Origin: Alphaproteobacteria bacterium | GTDB taxonomy: Bacteria > Pseudomonadota > Alphaproteobacteria > Micavibrionales > Micavibrionaceae | NCBI GenBank assembly: GCA_023140215.1 | Contig: JAGLMC010000019.1 | Span: 1-35,879, forward strand | Direction of reading: 5' to 3' | DNA: 35,879 bases | Part shown: positions 10,393 through 17,852 of the stretch, in pieces | Numbering within the stretch: position 1 is the first letter of the stretch | How the letters are laid out: each line of letters opens with the position of its first letter | Notes under the pieces: generated by a model | Databases searched by the model: none | What the model was told of the DNA's origin: nothing | What the model saw: the letters and a program-made list of their open reading frames with translations, nothing else | Translations under genes and position numbers: made by a program

Positions 10393-11433
10393 ATGACTTC
10401 AAAAATAGCATTTATTACAGGCATAACCGGACAGGATGGTGCATTTTTAGCTTCATTCTTGTTGGATAAGGGCTATGAAGTTCATGGACTTGTGCGTTGG
10501 GATTGTGTGGATACATGCACACGTCTTGAAGGTCTTGATATACAGCTTTATTTTGGAGATATGATTGATGCTAATAATCTGAACTTTCTTATTAAAACAA
10601 TCAATCCGGATGAAATTTATAATTTAGCTGCGCTTAGTCATGTAAAAGTTAGCTTTGAAACTCCTTCTTCTATGTTTGATATAAATACAAAGGGCGTTTT
10701 AAATATTTTAGATTCTGTGCGTGTTTTGGGATTGGAGCGTAGTGTTCGTATTTATCAAGCATCCAGCTCTGAGATGTTTGGTGTTTCTCCTGCTCCGCAA
10801 AATGAAGAAACTCCGTTTGCGCCGTGTAGCCCTTATGGTGTAGCCAAGCTTGCAGCTTATTGGTTGGCTAGAACATACCGTGATTCATATTGTCTGTATG
10901 TATCAAACGGGATTTTGTTTAATCATGAAAGCTCATTGCGTGGTGAGGATTTTGTAACACGTAAAATCACTCAGGCCGTAGCTGCTATAGAAGCGGGGCA
11001 GCAGGATATGCTGACGCTTGGTAATTTGGATTCTGTGCGTGATTGGGGGCATGCGCGTGATTATGTTGTCGGGATGTGGTTAATGTTACAGCAAGATGAG
11101 CCTGATGATTATGTCCTTGCTACCGGACAGGCACATACTGTGAGGGAGTTTGTAGAACGCGCTTTTGCCCATATTGGTATTGAGATTTTATGGAAAGGTG
11201 TTGGCGTTAATGAAGTAGGTGTTAATGTTAAAACCGGCAAAATATTAATTAATATTGATTCTAAGCTTTTTCGTCCCAAGGATGTGAATTATTTACTCGG
11301 TGATGCATCAAAGGCCAAAGAAAAGCTTGGTTGGCAGCCGGAAATATATTTCGATGAGTTGATTAGTGATATGGTTAATGCAGATCGCCGATCTTTTTTG
11401 GATGGTTGGGAATCATGGCAAAAGGCTGGTTAG
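10393..11433 (+). CDS. gmd: GDP-mannose 4,6-dehydratase
   Basis: Gmd converts GDP-D-mannose to GDP-4-keto-6-deoxymannose, the first step to GDP-L-fucose and related deoxysugars. With the ATG at 10393 the protein is 346 aa; a GTG at 10378 would add five residues, and neither start has a strong Shine-Dalgarno. Cofactor motif GITGQDG is at 10-16. The catalytic group comprises S124-S126, E127 in QASSSEMFG, and Y148/K152 in SPYGVAK. FNHESSLRGEDFVTRK, LGNLDSVRDWGHARDYV and the C-terminal RPKDVNYLLGD are characteristic of Gmd. It overlaps the next gene by 19 bp, so the two are almost certainly cotranscribed. Confidence 0.96.
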   Translation: MTSKIAFITGITGQDGAFLASFLLDKGYEVHGLVRWDCVDTCTRLEGLDIQLYFGDMIDANNLNFLIKTINPDEIYNLAALSHVKVSFETPSSMFDINTKGVLNILDSVRVLGLERSVRIYQASSSEMFGVSPAPQNEETPFAPCSPYGVAKLAAYWLARTYRDSYCLYVSNGILFNHESSLRGEDFVTRKITQAVAAIEAGQQDMLTLGNLDSVRDWGHARDYVVGMWLMLQQDEPDDYVLATGQAHTVREFVERAFAHIGIEILWKGVGVNEVGVNVKTGKILINIDSKLFRPKDVNYLLGDASKAKEKLGWQPEIYFDELISDMVNADRRSFLDGWESWQKAG

Positions 11434-12356
11434 ACACGCTATTTTCTCTTGAAGGTAAGAAAATCTGGGTAGCCGGTCATAATGGTATGGTCGGAGCAGC
11501 TTTGTTACGGCGTTTGAGTTTTGAGCATTGTGAGGTGTTAATTGCTCCTCGCGGTGAGCTTGATTTGCGCAATCAGGTGGATACTTATGACTGGATTTCG
11601 CAGTACAAGCCCGATGTTATTATTATAGCAGCAGCAAAAGTTGGTGGTATTTTGGCTAATGATACTTATCCGGCAGATTTTCTTTATGATAATTTAATGA
11701 TCCAGAATAATATTATTCATGCTGCGCATAAGCTGTGTGTGGAAAAACTTCTCTTTTTAGGTTCATCGTGCATTTATCCGAAAGATGCTGAAAATCCTAT
11801 TACTGAGGATGCATTGTTAACTGGAGCATTAGAGCCAACAAATGAAGCATATGCGATTGCAAAGATTTCCGGAGTTAAGCTTTGCCAAGCCTATCGTCAG
11901 CAGCATGGTTGTGATTTTATATCTTCGATGCCATGTAATCTTTACGGGGTTGGTGATAGTTTTGATGCACATAACTCGCATGTTATTCCGGCACTTATGA
12001 TGAAAGCACATATAGCAAAGTGTAATAACGCTGCGGAGATGATTGTATGGGGGAGTGGTGCTGCCCGTCGTGAGTTTTTGTATGTTGATGATTTGGCTGA
12101 TGCATTGGTGTTTTTGTTGAAAAATTATAGTGATATGAAGCCAATAAATGTTGGCTCCGGTGAAGATATTACTATTGCTGACTTAGCGCATCTTATTGCT
12201 GAATGTACCGGATTTACCGGAGAGTTGGTTTTTGATGAATCAAAACCGGATGGAGTGGCGCAAAAATTAATGAATTCTTCTCGTATTTTTAATGCCGGTT
12301 GGATGCCTTCTACAACGCTTTTTGATGGGCTTATTAAAACATATGAATGTATATAG
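11415..12356 (+). CDS. fcl: GDP-L-fucose synthase (3,5-epimerase/4-reductase)
   Basis: This enzyme epimerizes and reduces the Gmd product to GDP-L-fucose with NADPH. The 313-aa protein has the NADP motif GHNGMVG at 21-27, the SSCIYP segment (S117, S118, C119) supplying active-site Ser and Cys, Y146/K150 in YAIAK, and PCNLYG plus an HNSHVIPALM segment, all typical of WcaG/Fcl. It starts within the end of gmd (19-bp overlap), forming the standard two-gene GDP-fucose module. Together with the epimerase upstream it points to a fucose- and uronate-containing envelope polysaccharide. No glycosyltransferase or transport genes lie directly beside the pair. Confidence 0.96.
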   Translation: MAKGWLDTLFSLEGKKIWVAGHNGMVGAALLRRLSFEHCEVLIAPRGELDLRNQVDTYDWISQYKPDVIIIAAAKVGGILANDTYPADFLYDNLMIQNNIIHAAHKLCVEKLLFLGSSCIYPKDAENPITEDALLTGALEPTNEAYAIAKISGVKLCQAYRQQHGCDFISSMPCNLYGVGDSFDAHNSHVIPALMMKAHIAKCNNAAEMIVWGSGAARREFLYVDDLADALVFLLKNYSDMKPINVGSGEDITIADLAHLIAECTGFTGELVFDESKPDGVAQKLMNSSRIFNAGWMPSTTLFDGLIKTYECI

Positions 12357-12371
12357 CGTGATTATTTTATA

Positions 12372-12410
12372 ATATTCCTTGACACTTATCATAAAATGTG
12401 ATAGGAATAT
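12372..12410 (+). promoter_or_regulatory. Possible promoter with interrupted dyad upstream of the CheD-like gene
   Basis: A perfect TTGACA (12379-12384) is followed after 17 bp by TAGGAA, a weak -10. The same stretch carries an interrupted dyad: ATATTCC (12372-12378) with GGAATAT (12404-12410), and TATCA (12387-12391) with TGATA (12399-12403). It lies about 160 bp before the CheD-like gene. Function is inferred only. Confidence 0.3.
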
Positions 12411-12568
12411 ATACTTATACATGGGACAATTGTATCTTAAGCGCTTTTTAGCTCATATTAACATGAATTAGTAATTTTATTTCTCTCTTGGCAGGATATT
12501 GGTTGATGGAAAAGATTACTTAGATTAAAATCAATAAACGTGCATATATATTTTGAGATGAAAGAATC

Positions 12569-13225
12569 ATGAGTGAAGATAATTCATATACCGAAAATCA
12601 AGAGTCTGATGTTGATGATAAGTCCTTGAAGAAAGAGCGTCGTGATAGTGATCGTCATGATGATTATTTTAATAGTAAGTTTTCAGAACGTCCTGTTTAT
12701 TTAGAGCCGGGTCAAATTATTTTTAGTGATAAAAATGATGAAATGTTAATTGCTGTAGTTGGTTCCGGTGTTGTGGTGTCAATTTATGATCAGCATTTAA
12801 AGATTGGGGTTTTGGGTTACGTTCTTTTACCGGATGAGATTTTAGCGGCATTTCCACATTTTGAAGAAGTTGACCAATCGCTTATGGATAATGCTTTTAA
12901 ACCTATCAATGAGTGTATTCATGAGATGAAACGTAATGGTGCCGGTAAGAACCGTATTTTAATTCGTTTGATGGGTGGCTCTAATATACCTAGTGATGAA
13001 ATGGATGCCGGTACTAAAAATTATGTGTTTGTTCATGAATATTTAGTTGGTAAGGGGCTTAAAATTTCAAATCAGGATCTTGGTGGTTCTTATGTCCGCC
13101 GTGTTCACTTTTTTCCGACAAGAGGGCATGTTGTTCGTAGTTTGCTTCGTCGGGATTCTGATTTTAAGACTGTTGAATTGCTTGAGAATGAATACTTAAA
13201 AGAATTTCCGTCTAAAGAATCTTGA
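12569..13225 (+). CDS. CheD-family protein lacking the catalytic triad (putative pseudoenzyme)
   Basis: CheD proteins deamidate glutamines in chemoreceptors using a Cys-His-Thr triad and can bind CheC. This 218-aa protein has a charged, probably disordered N-terminus (1-40) and then a full-length CheD-like fold. EPGQIIFSDKNDEMLIAVVG leads into GSGVVVSIYD where CheD has GSCVAV; KIGVLGYVLLPD replaces the KxGxxxHxxLPD segment; RLMGGSNI, GTKNYVFVHEYL and DLGGSYVRRVHFFP match the rest. By alignment to recalled CheD sequences, the catalytic Cys is G67, the His is Y84 and the Thr is I61, so deamidase activity is not expected. No methyl-accepting, cheA, cheC or flagellar gene is in the window. A scaffold or binding role is inference. 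Confidence 0.8.
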   Translation: MSEDNSYTENQESDVDDKSLKKERRDSDRHDDYFNSKFSERPVYLEPGQIIFSDKNDEMLIAVVGSGVVVSIYDQHLKIGVLGYVLLPDEILAAFPHFEEVDQSLMDNAFKPINECIHEMKRNGAGKNRILIRLMGGSNIPSDEMDAGTKNYVFVHEYLVGKGLKISNQDLGGSYVRRVHFFPTRGHVVRSLLRRDSDFKTVELLENEYLKEFPSKES

Positions 13226-13255
13226 TTAATTATCTTTGGTGCTTTTTTATTATTA

Positions 13256-14026
13256 TTAAAAGTTACGGAATTCTATTGAAAATCCTTTAGGTTGCGGTAG
13301 CTGGGATATATCCAGAATACGTTCCTGAGGAGGTAAGATTTCCAATGTAGGGCTATCGTTATTATTTTGGAAATTCTGAACGTAATATGTTCCAATGTAA
13401 TTTTTAGATGAAAGATCATTTATGATCGCGGTAATATCCTGTTCGTTTAAAAGGCTGGTATGAACTGTAGTGCGAATTTCAAATTGAACTGTGTTTTGTT
13501 TACATAAAATTGATAATGTTTCTAGAAAAGTTTCAAATTTTTGAAAGCCGGTAATTCTTTTAAATTTTTCCGGAGGAGCTTTGTAATCCAGAGCAATATA
13601 ATCCAGATATCCGTGTTCCAGAAAATTCTTCACAAGATCAGGACGTGTGCCATTGGTATCAAGCTTGATTGCATATCCCATTTCTTTGACTTTGCGAACA
13701 AAATCAGGAAGACCCGGATAGATTGAGGCTTCTCCTCCGGATAGAACGACACCGTCAAGCAAGCTTTTTCGTTTTTCTAGAAAGTTAAGTACGTCATCAA
13801 TTTTTGTATTTCCTTTACCTTTTACAATTTCCGGATTGTGACAATAAGGACAGCGCATATTGCATCCGGAAAACCATATTATTGCGGCACATTTGTCTGG
13901 AAAATCCAGCATAGTAAATGGTGTAAGGTCATAGATTGGAAGTACTGCTTCTTTAGTTTTCCTTGTATTCGGAGCCTCCCTTATATTTGGAGGATAGCTT
14001 TGAAGAGCAGTGGCATTATTTGACAT
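13256..14026 (-). CDS. nrdG: Anaerobic ribonucleotide reductase activating protein (radical SAM)
   Basis: NrdG uses S-adenosylmethionine and a [4Fe-4S] cluster to create the glycyl radical on NrdD. The 256-aa protein has C55-x3-C59-x2-C62 in CNMRCPYC and the SAM-binding GGE in VVLSGGEASIYPGL (about 93-106). It is longer than the approximately 155-aa enterobacterial NrdG and belongs to the longer type seen in many bacteria. The start overlaps the nrdD stop by one base (TAATG), so translation is coupled. It converges with the CheD-like gene, 30 bp apart. Confidence 0.94.
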   Translation of the reverse strand: MSNNATALQSYPPNIREAPNTRKTKEAVLPIYDLTPFTMLDFPDKCAAIIWFSGCNMRCPYCHNPEIVKGKGNTKIDDVLNFLEKRKSLLDGVVLSGGEASIYPGLPDFVRKVKEMGYAIKLDTNGTRPDLVKNFLEHGYLDYIALDYKAPPEKFKRITGFQKFETFLETLSILCKQNTVQFEIRTTVHTSLLNEQDITAIINDLSSKNYIGTYYVQNFQNNNDSPTLEILPPQERILDISQLPQPKGFSIEFRNF

Positions 14027-16020
14027 TAGGCATCCTCAAATAAATCAGCAGATTCAATGCGGCGTTCAAAAAAGTGTTTACGTTCTTCATGCTCACCTTT
14101 TTTACCTTTATTGAAGCTCGCAACGGGACGGAAATAACCCATAACACGTGTCCAGACATTTGTTTCTTCACCGCAAATTGGGCATGTAGATTGTTCACCA
14201 TTTAAATAACCATGTGTTTCACAGGTAGAAAAGACCGGTGTAACGGTAATGTATGGAAGCTGGTAGTTTTCAATTACTTTTTTTACGAAGCGTTTGCAAC
14301 TTTCAGCAGAGGATAGTTTTTCACCCATATATAAATGTAAAACCGTACCACCGGTATATTTGCATTGTAGTTTATTTTGTAGATCTAAAGCTTCAAATGG
14401 ATCATCTGTGTAGTCTGCCGGTATTTGTGAAGAGTTTGTGTAGTAAATATTTTCTTCTACACCAGCTTGAATAATATCAGGGTAGTGTTTTAAATCTTCT
14501 TTTGCAAAACGATATGTTGTACCTTCCGCCGGAGTAGCTTCCAGATTATAAAGATTTCCACTTTCTTCCTGATATTCCACCATACGGCCTCGCATGTGAT
14601 CTAGAATATCTATACTGACTTGAATACCGTATTCATCGGTTAGGTCATGTTTATCGTTGGTAAAATTACGAATCATTTCATTCATACCGTTAATACCAAT
14701 GGTCGAAAAGTGATTGCGAAAGAATGGTAAGTAACGCGCAGTATAAGGATAGAGTCCGCGATCATACATTTTTTGAACAAAATCACGTTTTTTCTCAAGC
14801 GTGGATTTTGATATATCCATCAGCCGATCAATTTCTTTGATTAATCCTTCATAATCATTTTTGAATCTATAGCCTAACCGAGCCATATTAAGTGTAACTA
14901 CACCTATTGACCCTGTCATTTCCGCTGAACCGAACAGACCATTTCCGCGTTTGAGAAGTTCACGCAAGTCCAGTTGTAACCGGCAACACATAGAACGCAC
15001 AGCTCCCGGAGAATAAGCTTCCGGATTACGAACTTTTTCGCCAGCTTCATTTGTCATCCATTGACTTCCGACAAAATTTTGAAAATAAGAACTTCCGACT
15101 TTTGCAGTGTTTTCAAAGATGGCTTGGGCAACTTTGCTATCCCAGTCAAAATCTTCTGTGATATTTACGGTCGGGATTGGGAAAGTAAAAGGTTTGCCAC
15201 TGGAATCGCCTTCTGTCATTACTTCATAATAGGCAATGTTAATAAGCTCCATTTCAGGAAGGAAGTGCTTGAAAGCCATATCTTCAAGCGTGCGGATACC
15301 AAGATCGCGTTGTTGCGCTCTTTTTAGTGAATCATTATTTTCCATATCTTTGAATAAATGTAGATCATTATAAGTTGGAATTTGATCTGCCAGATCTTCC
15401 GGAACAGTAATATCAAGCGTAATATTTGTAAAAGGTGACTGTCCCCAACGCGCAGGAACATTCAAATTATAGACAAATTGGCGAATTGCTTTCTTAATTT
15501 CATTGTATGGCAGGTTATCTAGAAAAACATATGGCGCAAGATATGTATCAAAAGAGCTGAAAGCTTGTGCGCCTGCCCATTCTGATTGTAAAATACCAAG
15601 AAAGTTACTCATTTGGCCAAGAGCTTCTCTGAAATGGCGTGGAGGACGAGAGGATACGCGTCCGTCTACACCGTTAAATCCTTCGTTAAGAAGTGCGCGT
15701 AACGACCATCCCGCACAGTAACCGGTTAAACAATCCAGATCGTGGATATGAACATCACCTTTACGGTGCGCTCCGCCTTCTTCAGGGCTGTAAATTGTAT
15801 CAAGCCAGAAATTGGCTATAACTTTACCGGCGACATTGTTAATTAGTCCTGCATTAGAGTATCCAGTATTGGCATTAGCTTTAACGCGCCAGTCAGAGCC
15901 TGTAATATATTCGTTTACAGCATCACTACAATTAACATCTGTTCCAATAAAAAGTTCTGTAATTTCATCGGAGTTTAAGCCATCAGGTTTAGATTGGGAT
16001 AGAGCGGCGATAGTCGTCAT
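14026..16020 (-). CDS. nrdD: Anaerobic (class III) ribonucleoside-triphosphate reductase
   Basis: NrdD reduces ribonucleotides to deoxyribonucleotides without oxygen through a glycyl radical. The start at 16018-16020 is chosen because AGGAG stands seven bases upstream and family sequence begins there; a longer frame to 16083 would run into the regulatory palindrome. The 664-aa protein shows C102 in LTGYCAG, the second active-site Cys region SMCCRLQLDL, a C-terminal zinc site (C600, H603, C613, C616), and the radical motif RVMGYFRP with Gly628. No N-terminal ATP-cone is recognizable, so allosteric activity control by dATP through that domain seems absent. It forms an operon with nrdG and is probably repressed by NrdR. 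Confidence 0.96.
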   Translation of the reverse strand: MTTIAALSQSKPDGLNSDEITELFIGTDVNCSDAVNEYITGSDWRVKANANTGYSNAGLINNVAGKVIANFWLDTIYSPEEGGAHRKGDVHIHDLDCLTGYCAGWSLRALLNEGFNGVDGRVSSRPPRHFREALGQMSNFLGILQSEWAGAQAFSSFDTYLAPYVFLDNLPYNEIKKAIRQFVYNLNVPARWGQSPFTNITLDITVPEDLADQIPTYNDLHLFKDMENNDSLKRAQQRDLGIRTLEDMAFKHFLPEMELINIAYYEVMTEGDSSGKPFTFPIPTVNITEDFDWDSKVAQAIFENTAKVGSSYFQNFVGSQWMTNEAGEKVRNPEAYSPGAVRSMCCRLQLDLRELLKRGNGLFGSAEMTGSIGVVTLNMARLGYRFKNDYEGLIKEIDRLMDISKSTLEKKRDFVQKMYDRGLYPYTARYLPFFRNHFSTIGINGMNEMIRNFTNDKHDLTDEYGIQVSIDILDHMRGRMVEYQEESGNLYNLEATPAEGTTYRFAKEDLKHYPDIIQAGVEENIYYTNSSQIPADYTDDPFEALDLQNKLQCKYTGGTVLHLYMGEKLSSAESCKRFVKKVIENYQLPYITVTPVFSTCETHGYLNGEQSTCPICGEETNVWTRVMGYFRPVASFNKGKKGEHEERKHFFERRIESADLFEDA

Positions 16021-16026
16021 AGTTAA

Positions 16027-16031
16027 CTCCT
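16027..16031 (-). promoter_or_regulatory. Ribosome binding site deciding the nrdD start
   Basis: The minus strand reads AGGAG six bases before the ATG at 16020. It is one of the clearest Shine-Dalgarno sites in the window and fixes the nrdD start inside a longer open frame. Confidence 0.85.
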
Positions 16032-16079
16032 GTGAAGTGTTTGATATGAATATATTTTTAGTCGATGGCGACCCCAAAA

Positions 16080-16095
16080 ACACAACATGTTGTGT
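16080..16095 (-). promoter_or_regulatory. NrdR box 1 (promoter-proximal)
   Basis: ACACAACATGTTGTGT is a perfect 16-bp palindrome. It matches the NrdR-box consensus acaCwAtATaTwGtgt except in the central bases. It lies 60 bp upstream of the nrdD start codon. NrdR is the ATP/dATP-sensing repressor of ribonucleotide reductase operons. Confidence 0.85.
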
Positions 16096-16103
16096 CTACG
16101 AGA

Positions 16104-16109
16104 ATCATA
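16104..16109 (-). promoter_or_regulatory. Possible nrdDG -10 element between the NrdR boxes
   Basis: The minus strand reads TATGAT, a good -10 match, in the gap between the two NrdR boxes. No strong -35 is present at ideal spacing. If used, transcription would start near 16097, with one box just downstream and the other over the -35 region, the usual repressor geometry. Confidence 0.4.
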
Positions 16110-16112
16110 AGG

Positions 16113-16128
16113 ATACAATATATGGTTT
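16113..16128 (-). promoter_or_regulatory. NrdR box 2 (distal)
   Basis: ATACAATATATGGTTT matches 13 of 16 positions of the NrdR consensus. Its centre is 33 bp from that of box 1, about three helical turns, as expected for the paired boxes that NrdR binds cooperatively. Confidence 0.7.
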
Positions 16129-16283
16129 TTGTAATTTATTCCAGAGTATTTTTTATTTTTTTTATTTACTTTAGTAACTATTGAATAATTATAGTTGTTT
16201 AGCTTTATTTTTTATCCAAGGGCATAAATAATAAATGATGGTAGAAAATAAATAATGTAATTATATTTGAAATTGTACCGTGT

Positions 16284-16326
16284 GACTGCATGGCGGGCAT
16301 AAGCCCGAAGCATGTCCGGCGTTTGA
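16284..16326. repeat. Second, shorter copy of the intergenic palindromic element
   Basis: GACTGC is followed by a hairpin CGGGC-ATAA-GCCCG (16294-16307) and ends in GGCGTTTGA (16318-16326). The same order (GACTGC, GC hairpin with a four-base AT loop, GGCGTTTGA) and nearly the same length (43 against 45 bp) occur at 10255-10299, although the stem bases differ, as in compensatory change. It lies in the 418-bp gap between nrdD and cspA; apart from this copy, the NrdR boxes and the csp terminator, I see nothing definite in that gap. Confidence 0.6.
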
Positions 16327-16373
16327 GGGCTTGTATTAAAAATATCAGATTTCTAATCCAAATTATTATAAGT

Positions 16374-16407
16374 AAAAAAGGCATTCAACGCTATTGCTGA
16401 ATGCCTT
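16374..16407 (-). terminator. Rho-independent terminator of the cold-shock gene
   Basis: Ten-base arms AAGGCATTCA (16378-16387) and TGAATGCCTT (16398-16407) flank a 10-base loop. On the minus strand the hairpin is followed by a T run (16374-16379), as expected 30 bp after the csp stop codon. Confidence 0.88.
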
Positions 16408-16438
16408 CTTTTAAAAGATATATTTCTCAGAAGTTTTA

Positions 16439-16654
16439 TTATGCAGCTTCTGAAAGATTTGTAGCGTTTGTTTTACCGCGTTTTTCGTCAGTTTCAATAT
16501 CGAAATTTACTTTCTGACCTTCGCGCAATGTTTGTAAACCAGACTTTTCAACAGCCGAAATATGTACGAATACATCATTTCCACCGTCTTCAGGTTGAAT
16601 AAAGCCGAAGCCTTTTTGTTCATTAAAAAATTTTACTGTGCCTGTTTGTGCCAT
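16439..16654 (-). CDS. cspA: Cold-shock domain protein (CspA family)
   Basis: This 71-aa single-domain protein binds single-stranded RNA or DNA, acting as an RNA chaperone. It has RNP1 (KGFGFI) and RNP2 (VFVHIS), with the usual GTVKFFN start. The ATG at 16652-16654 is preferred over an in-frame start six codons upstream because AAAGGA stands before it. A long leader of roughly 190 nt, a promoter candidate and a strong terminator make it a monocistronic unit. The long leader is typical of cold-regulated csp genes, but cold induction itself is inferred. The gene lies between the nrdDG and ubiUV blocks, without an obvious functional link. Confidence 0.96.
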   Translation of the reverse strand: MAQTGTVKFFNEQKGFGFIQPEDGGNDVFVHISAVEKSGLQTLREGQKVNFDIETDEKRGKTNATNLSEAA

Positions 16655-16780
16655 TGTATTTTCCTTTCGCAAAAAACAGTTCTATGGGTTCATTCGCACC
16701 GTGCGAGGTTTACCCTTAAGTTCGATGGATCACTATTTGAATAACTGAACTTTTTAGGAAAGGTGAATTCTAAGGTTCAC

Positions 16781-16809
16781 GTATCTTTCTCGTATCTACT
16801 GAAAGATAC
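16781..16809 (-). promoter_or_regulatory. Hairpin in the csp 5' leader
   Basis: A perfect 9-bp stem, GTATCTTTC (16781-16789) with GAAAGATAC (16801-16809), encloses an 11-base loop within the predicted csp leader. Structured leaders act as temperature-sensing switches in E. coli cspA; the same role here is only inferred. Confidence 0.5.
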
Positions 16810-16857
16810 CTTACCAAAAGCTCTGTCCATAAGAGCATCATGTCAAACTGGTTGCGA

Positions 16858-16886
16858 CATCTACCATTCTTATTGATTGATGTCAA
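16858..16886 (-). promoter_or_regulatory. Probable sigma-70 promoter of the cold-shock gene
   Basis: The minus strand shows TTGACA (16881-16886), a 17-bp spacer, and TAGATG (16858-16863) preceded by TGG, giving an extended -10. Transcription would begin near 16850, giving a leader of about 195 nt. The short dyad GACATC...GATGTC overlaps both elements and might be an operator. Confidence 0.5.
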
Positions 16887-16942
16887 GAAATTATGCTAAT
16901 AATCTATGGTTTTGAATATGTTGCCAGATCGGATTGTAGTCC

Positions 16943-17848
16943 TTAATTTTTTTTAATCCACAAGTAACCTGCCTTTTTATGGTAAAATCCGTTAGAAAAT
17001 ATATTGCTAAATCTTGTTTTATTAAGTTGTTCCAGAGCTTCTTTATAATTTTTTTCTTTATTTATAACTGAATAGAAGATTTTGGATATTTCAATCATAT
17101 CATGATTATGTGGAGACAAACGAAAGTGAGTAACTCCTATAGAGATCATTTCTTGTATTTCCTGTATTAAATTAAGACAGCTATATGAAAGGGTTTGTAT
17201 ACCGTTAATAGAAAGAAAAGGTTTTCCGGATAGCGTTTTGATATCCAAACCGTCAGGATCATTTTTACAAATGAATTTACAGTTATTCTTAACACGATCA
17301 TGAGATCGGGCATGATAACAGCGTGCTGAAAGAGCTAAGCCGGTTCGTCCATAAACCTGAACTTCCAGACCAACTTTCAGCTTTTTTGCCTTTTCTCCAA
17401 GAATAGCTATAGATTCAGCCGACAGCTCGGATAAAAGGGAAAAATGCGTCGCTCCTTTGGAAACCATATAAGCCATTGTTTCTTCATTATAAGTATTGAA
17501 ATATTGACCAACTCTATGAGGTTTTCCGCGTAAATGATAAAGCGCAGCGGAATCATTTGCTTCTATCTCAAAAGAATCCAATTCACAAATTTCCTTGGTC
17601 ATTTTACGTTCTCGTAAAGTCATGATTTCTGCCAAGGAAGAAAAAACAACGGTTTTTCCTGCTCTTACTAAGCGATCTGCTACCTCATCGTAATAAGCTT
17701 CAAAAAAAGGTGCGCGCTTTGAACAAATAACTTCACCGATATAAACTGTATCAACTGGGGATTCGTCAGCAATTTTAAAATAAAAGTCTCGTTTCTTGTC
17801 AGCCTCCCAGTGAAATAATATAGGCCCCATTGTTAGTTTTGCTGTCAT
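16943..17848 (-). CDS. ubiV: UbiV, O2-independent ubiquinone hydroxylation protein (U32 family)
   Basis: UbiV works with UbiU in a heterodimer that hydroxylates the ubiquinone ring without oxygen, using prephenate as the oxygen donor. The ATG at 17846-17848 gives 301 aa and has GGAG nine bases upstream; an in-frame ATG at 17881 would overlap ubiU and is less likely. The four expected cluster ligands are present: C42 in GEVICSKR, then C177, C190 and C194. The 13- and 4-residue spacings match E. coli C180/C193/C197. It follows the ubiU stop by 4 bp. The third anaerobic factor, the SCP2-domain protein UbiT, is not in the window. Confidence 0.92.
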   Translation of the reverse strand: MTAKLTMGPILFHWEADKKRDFYFKIADESPVDTVYIGEVICSKRAPFFEAYYDEVADRLVRAGKTVVFSSLAEIMTLRERKMTKEICELDSFEIEANDSAALYHLRGKPHRVGQYFNTYNEETMAYMVSKGATHFSLLSELSAESIAILGEKAKKLKVGLEVQVYGRTGLALSARCYHARSHDRVKNNCKFICKNDPDGLDIKTLSGKPFLSINGIQTLSYSCLNLIQEIQEMISIGVTHFRLSPHNHDMIEISKIFYSVINKEKNYKEALEQLNKTRFSNIFSNGFYHKKAGYLWIKKN

Positions 17849-17852
17849 GATG

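Noticed and set aside
16038-16052. FNR/ANR-like site TTGATATGAATAT before nrdD
   Set aside because: Only one half-site matches TTGAT-N4-ATCAA; the other half is wrong.
16021-16083. N-terminal extension of nrdD by 21 residues
   Set aside because: It would run through the strong AGGAG site into the NrdR palindrome, and the internal ATG has the better start signals.
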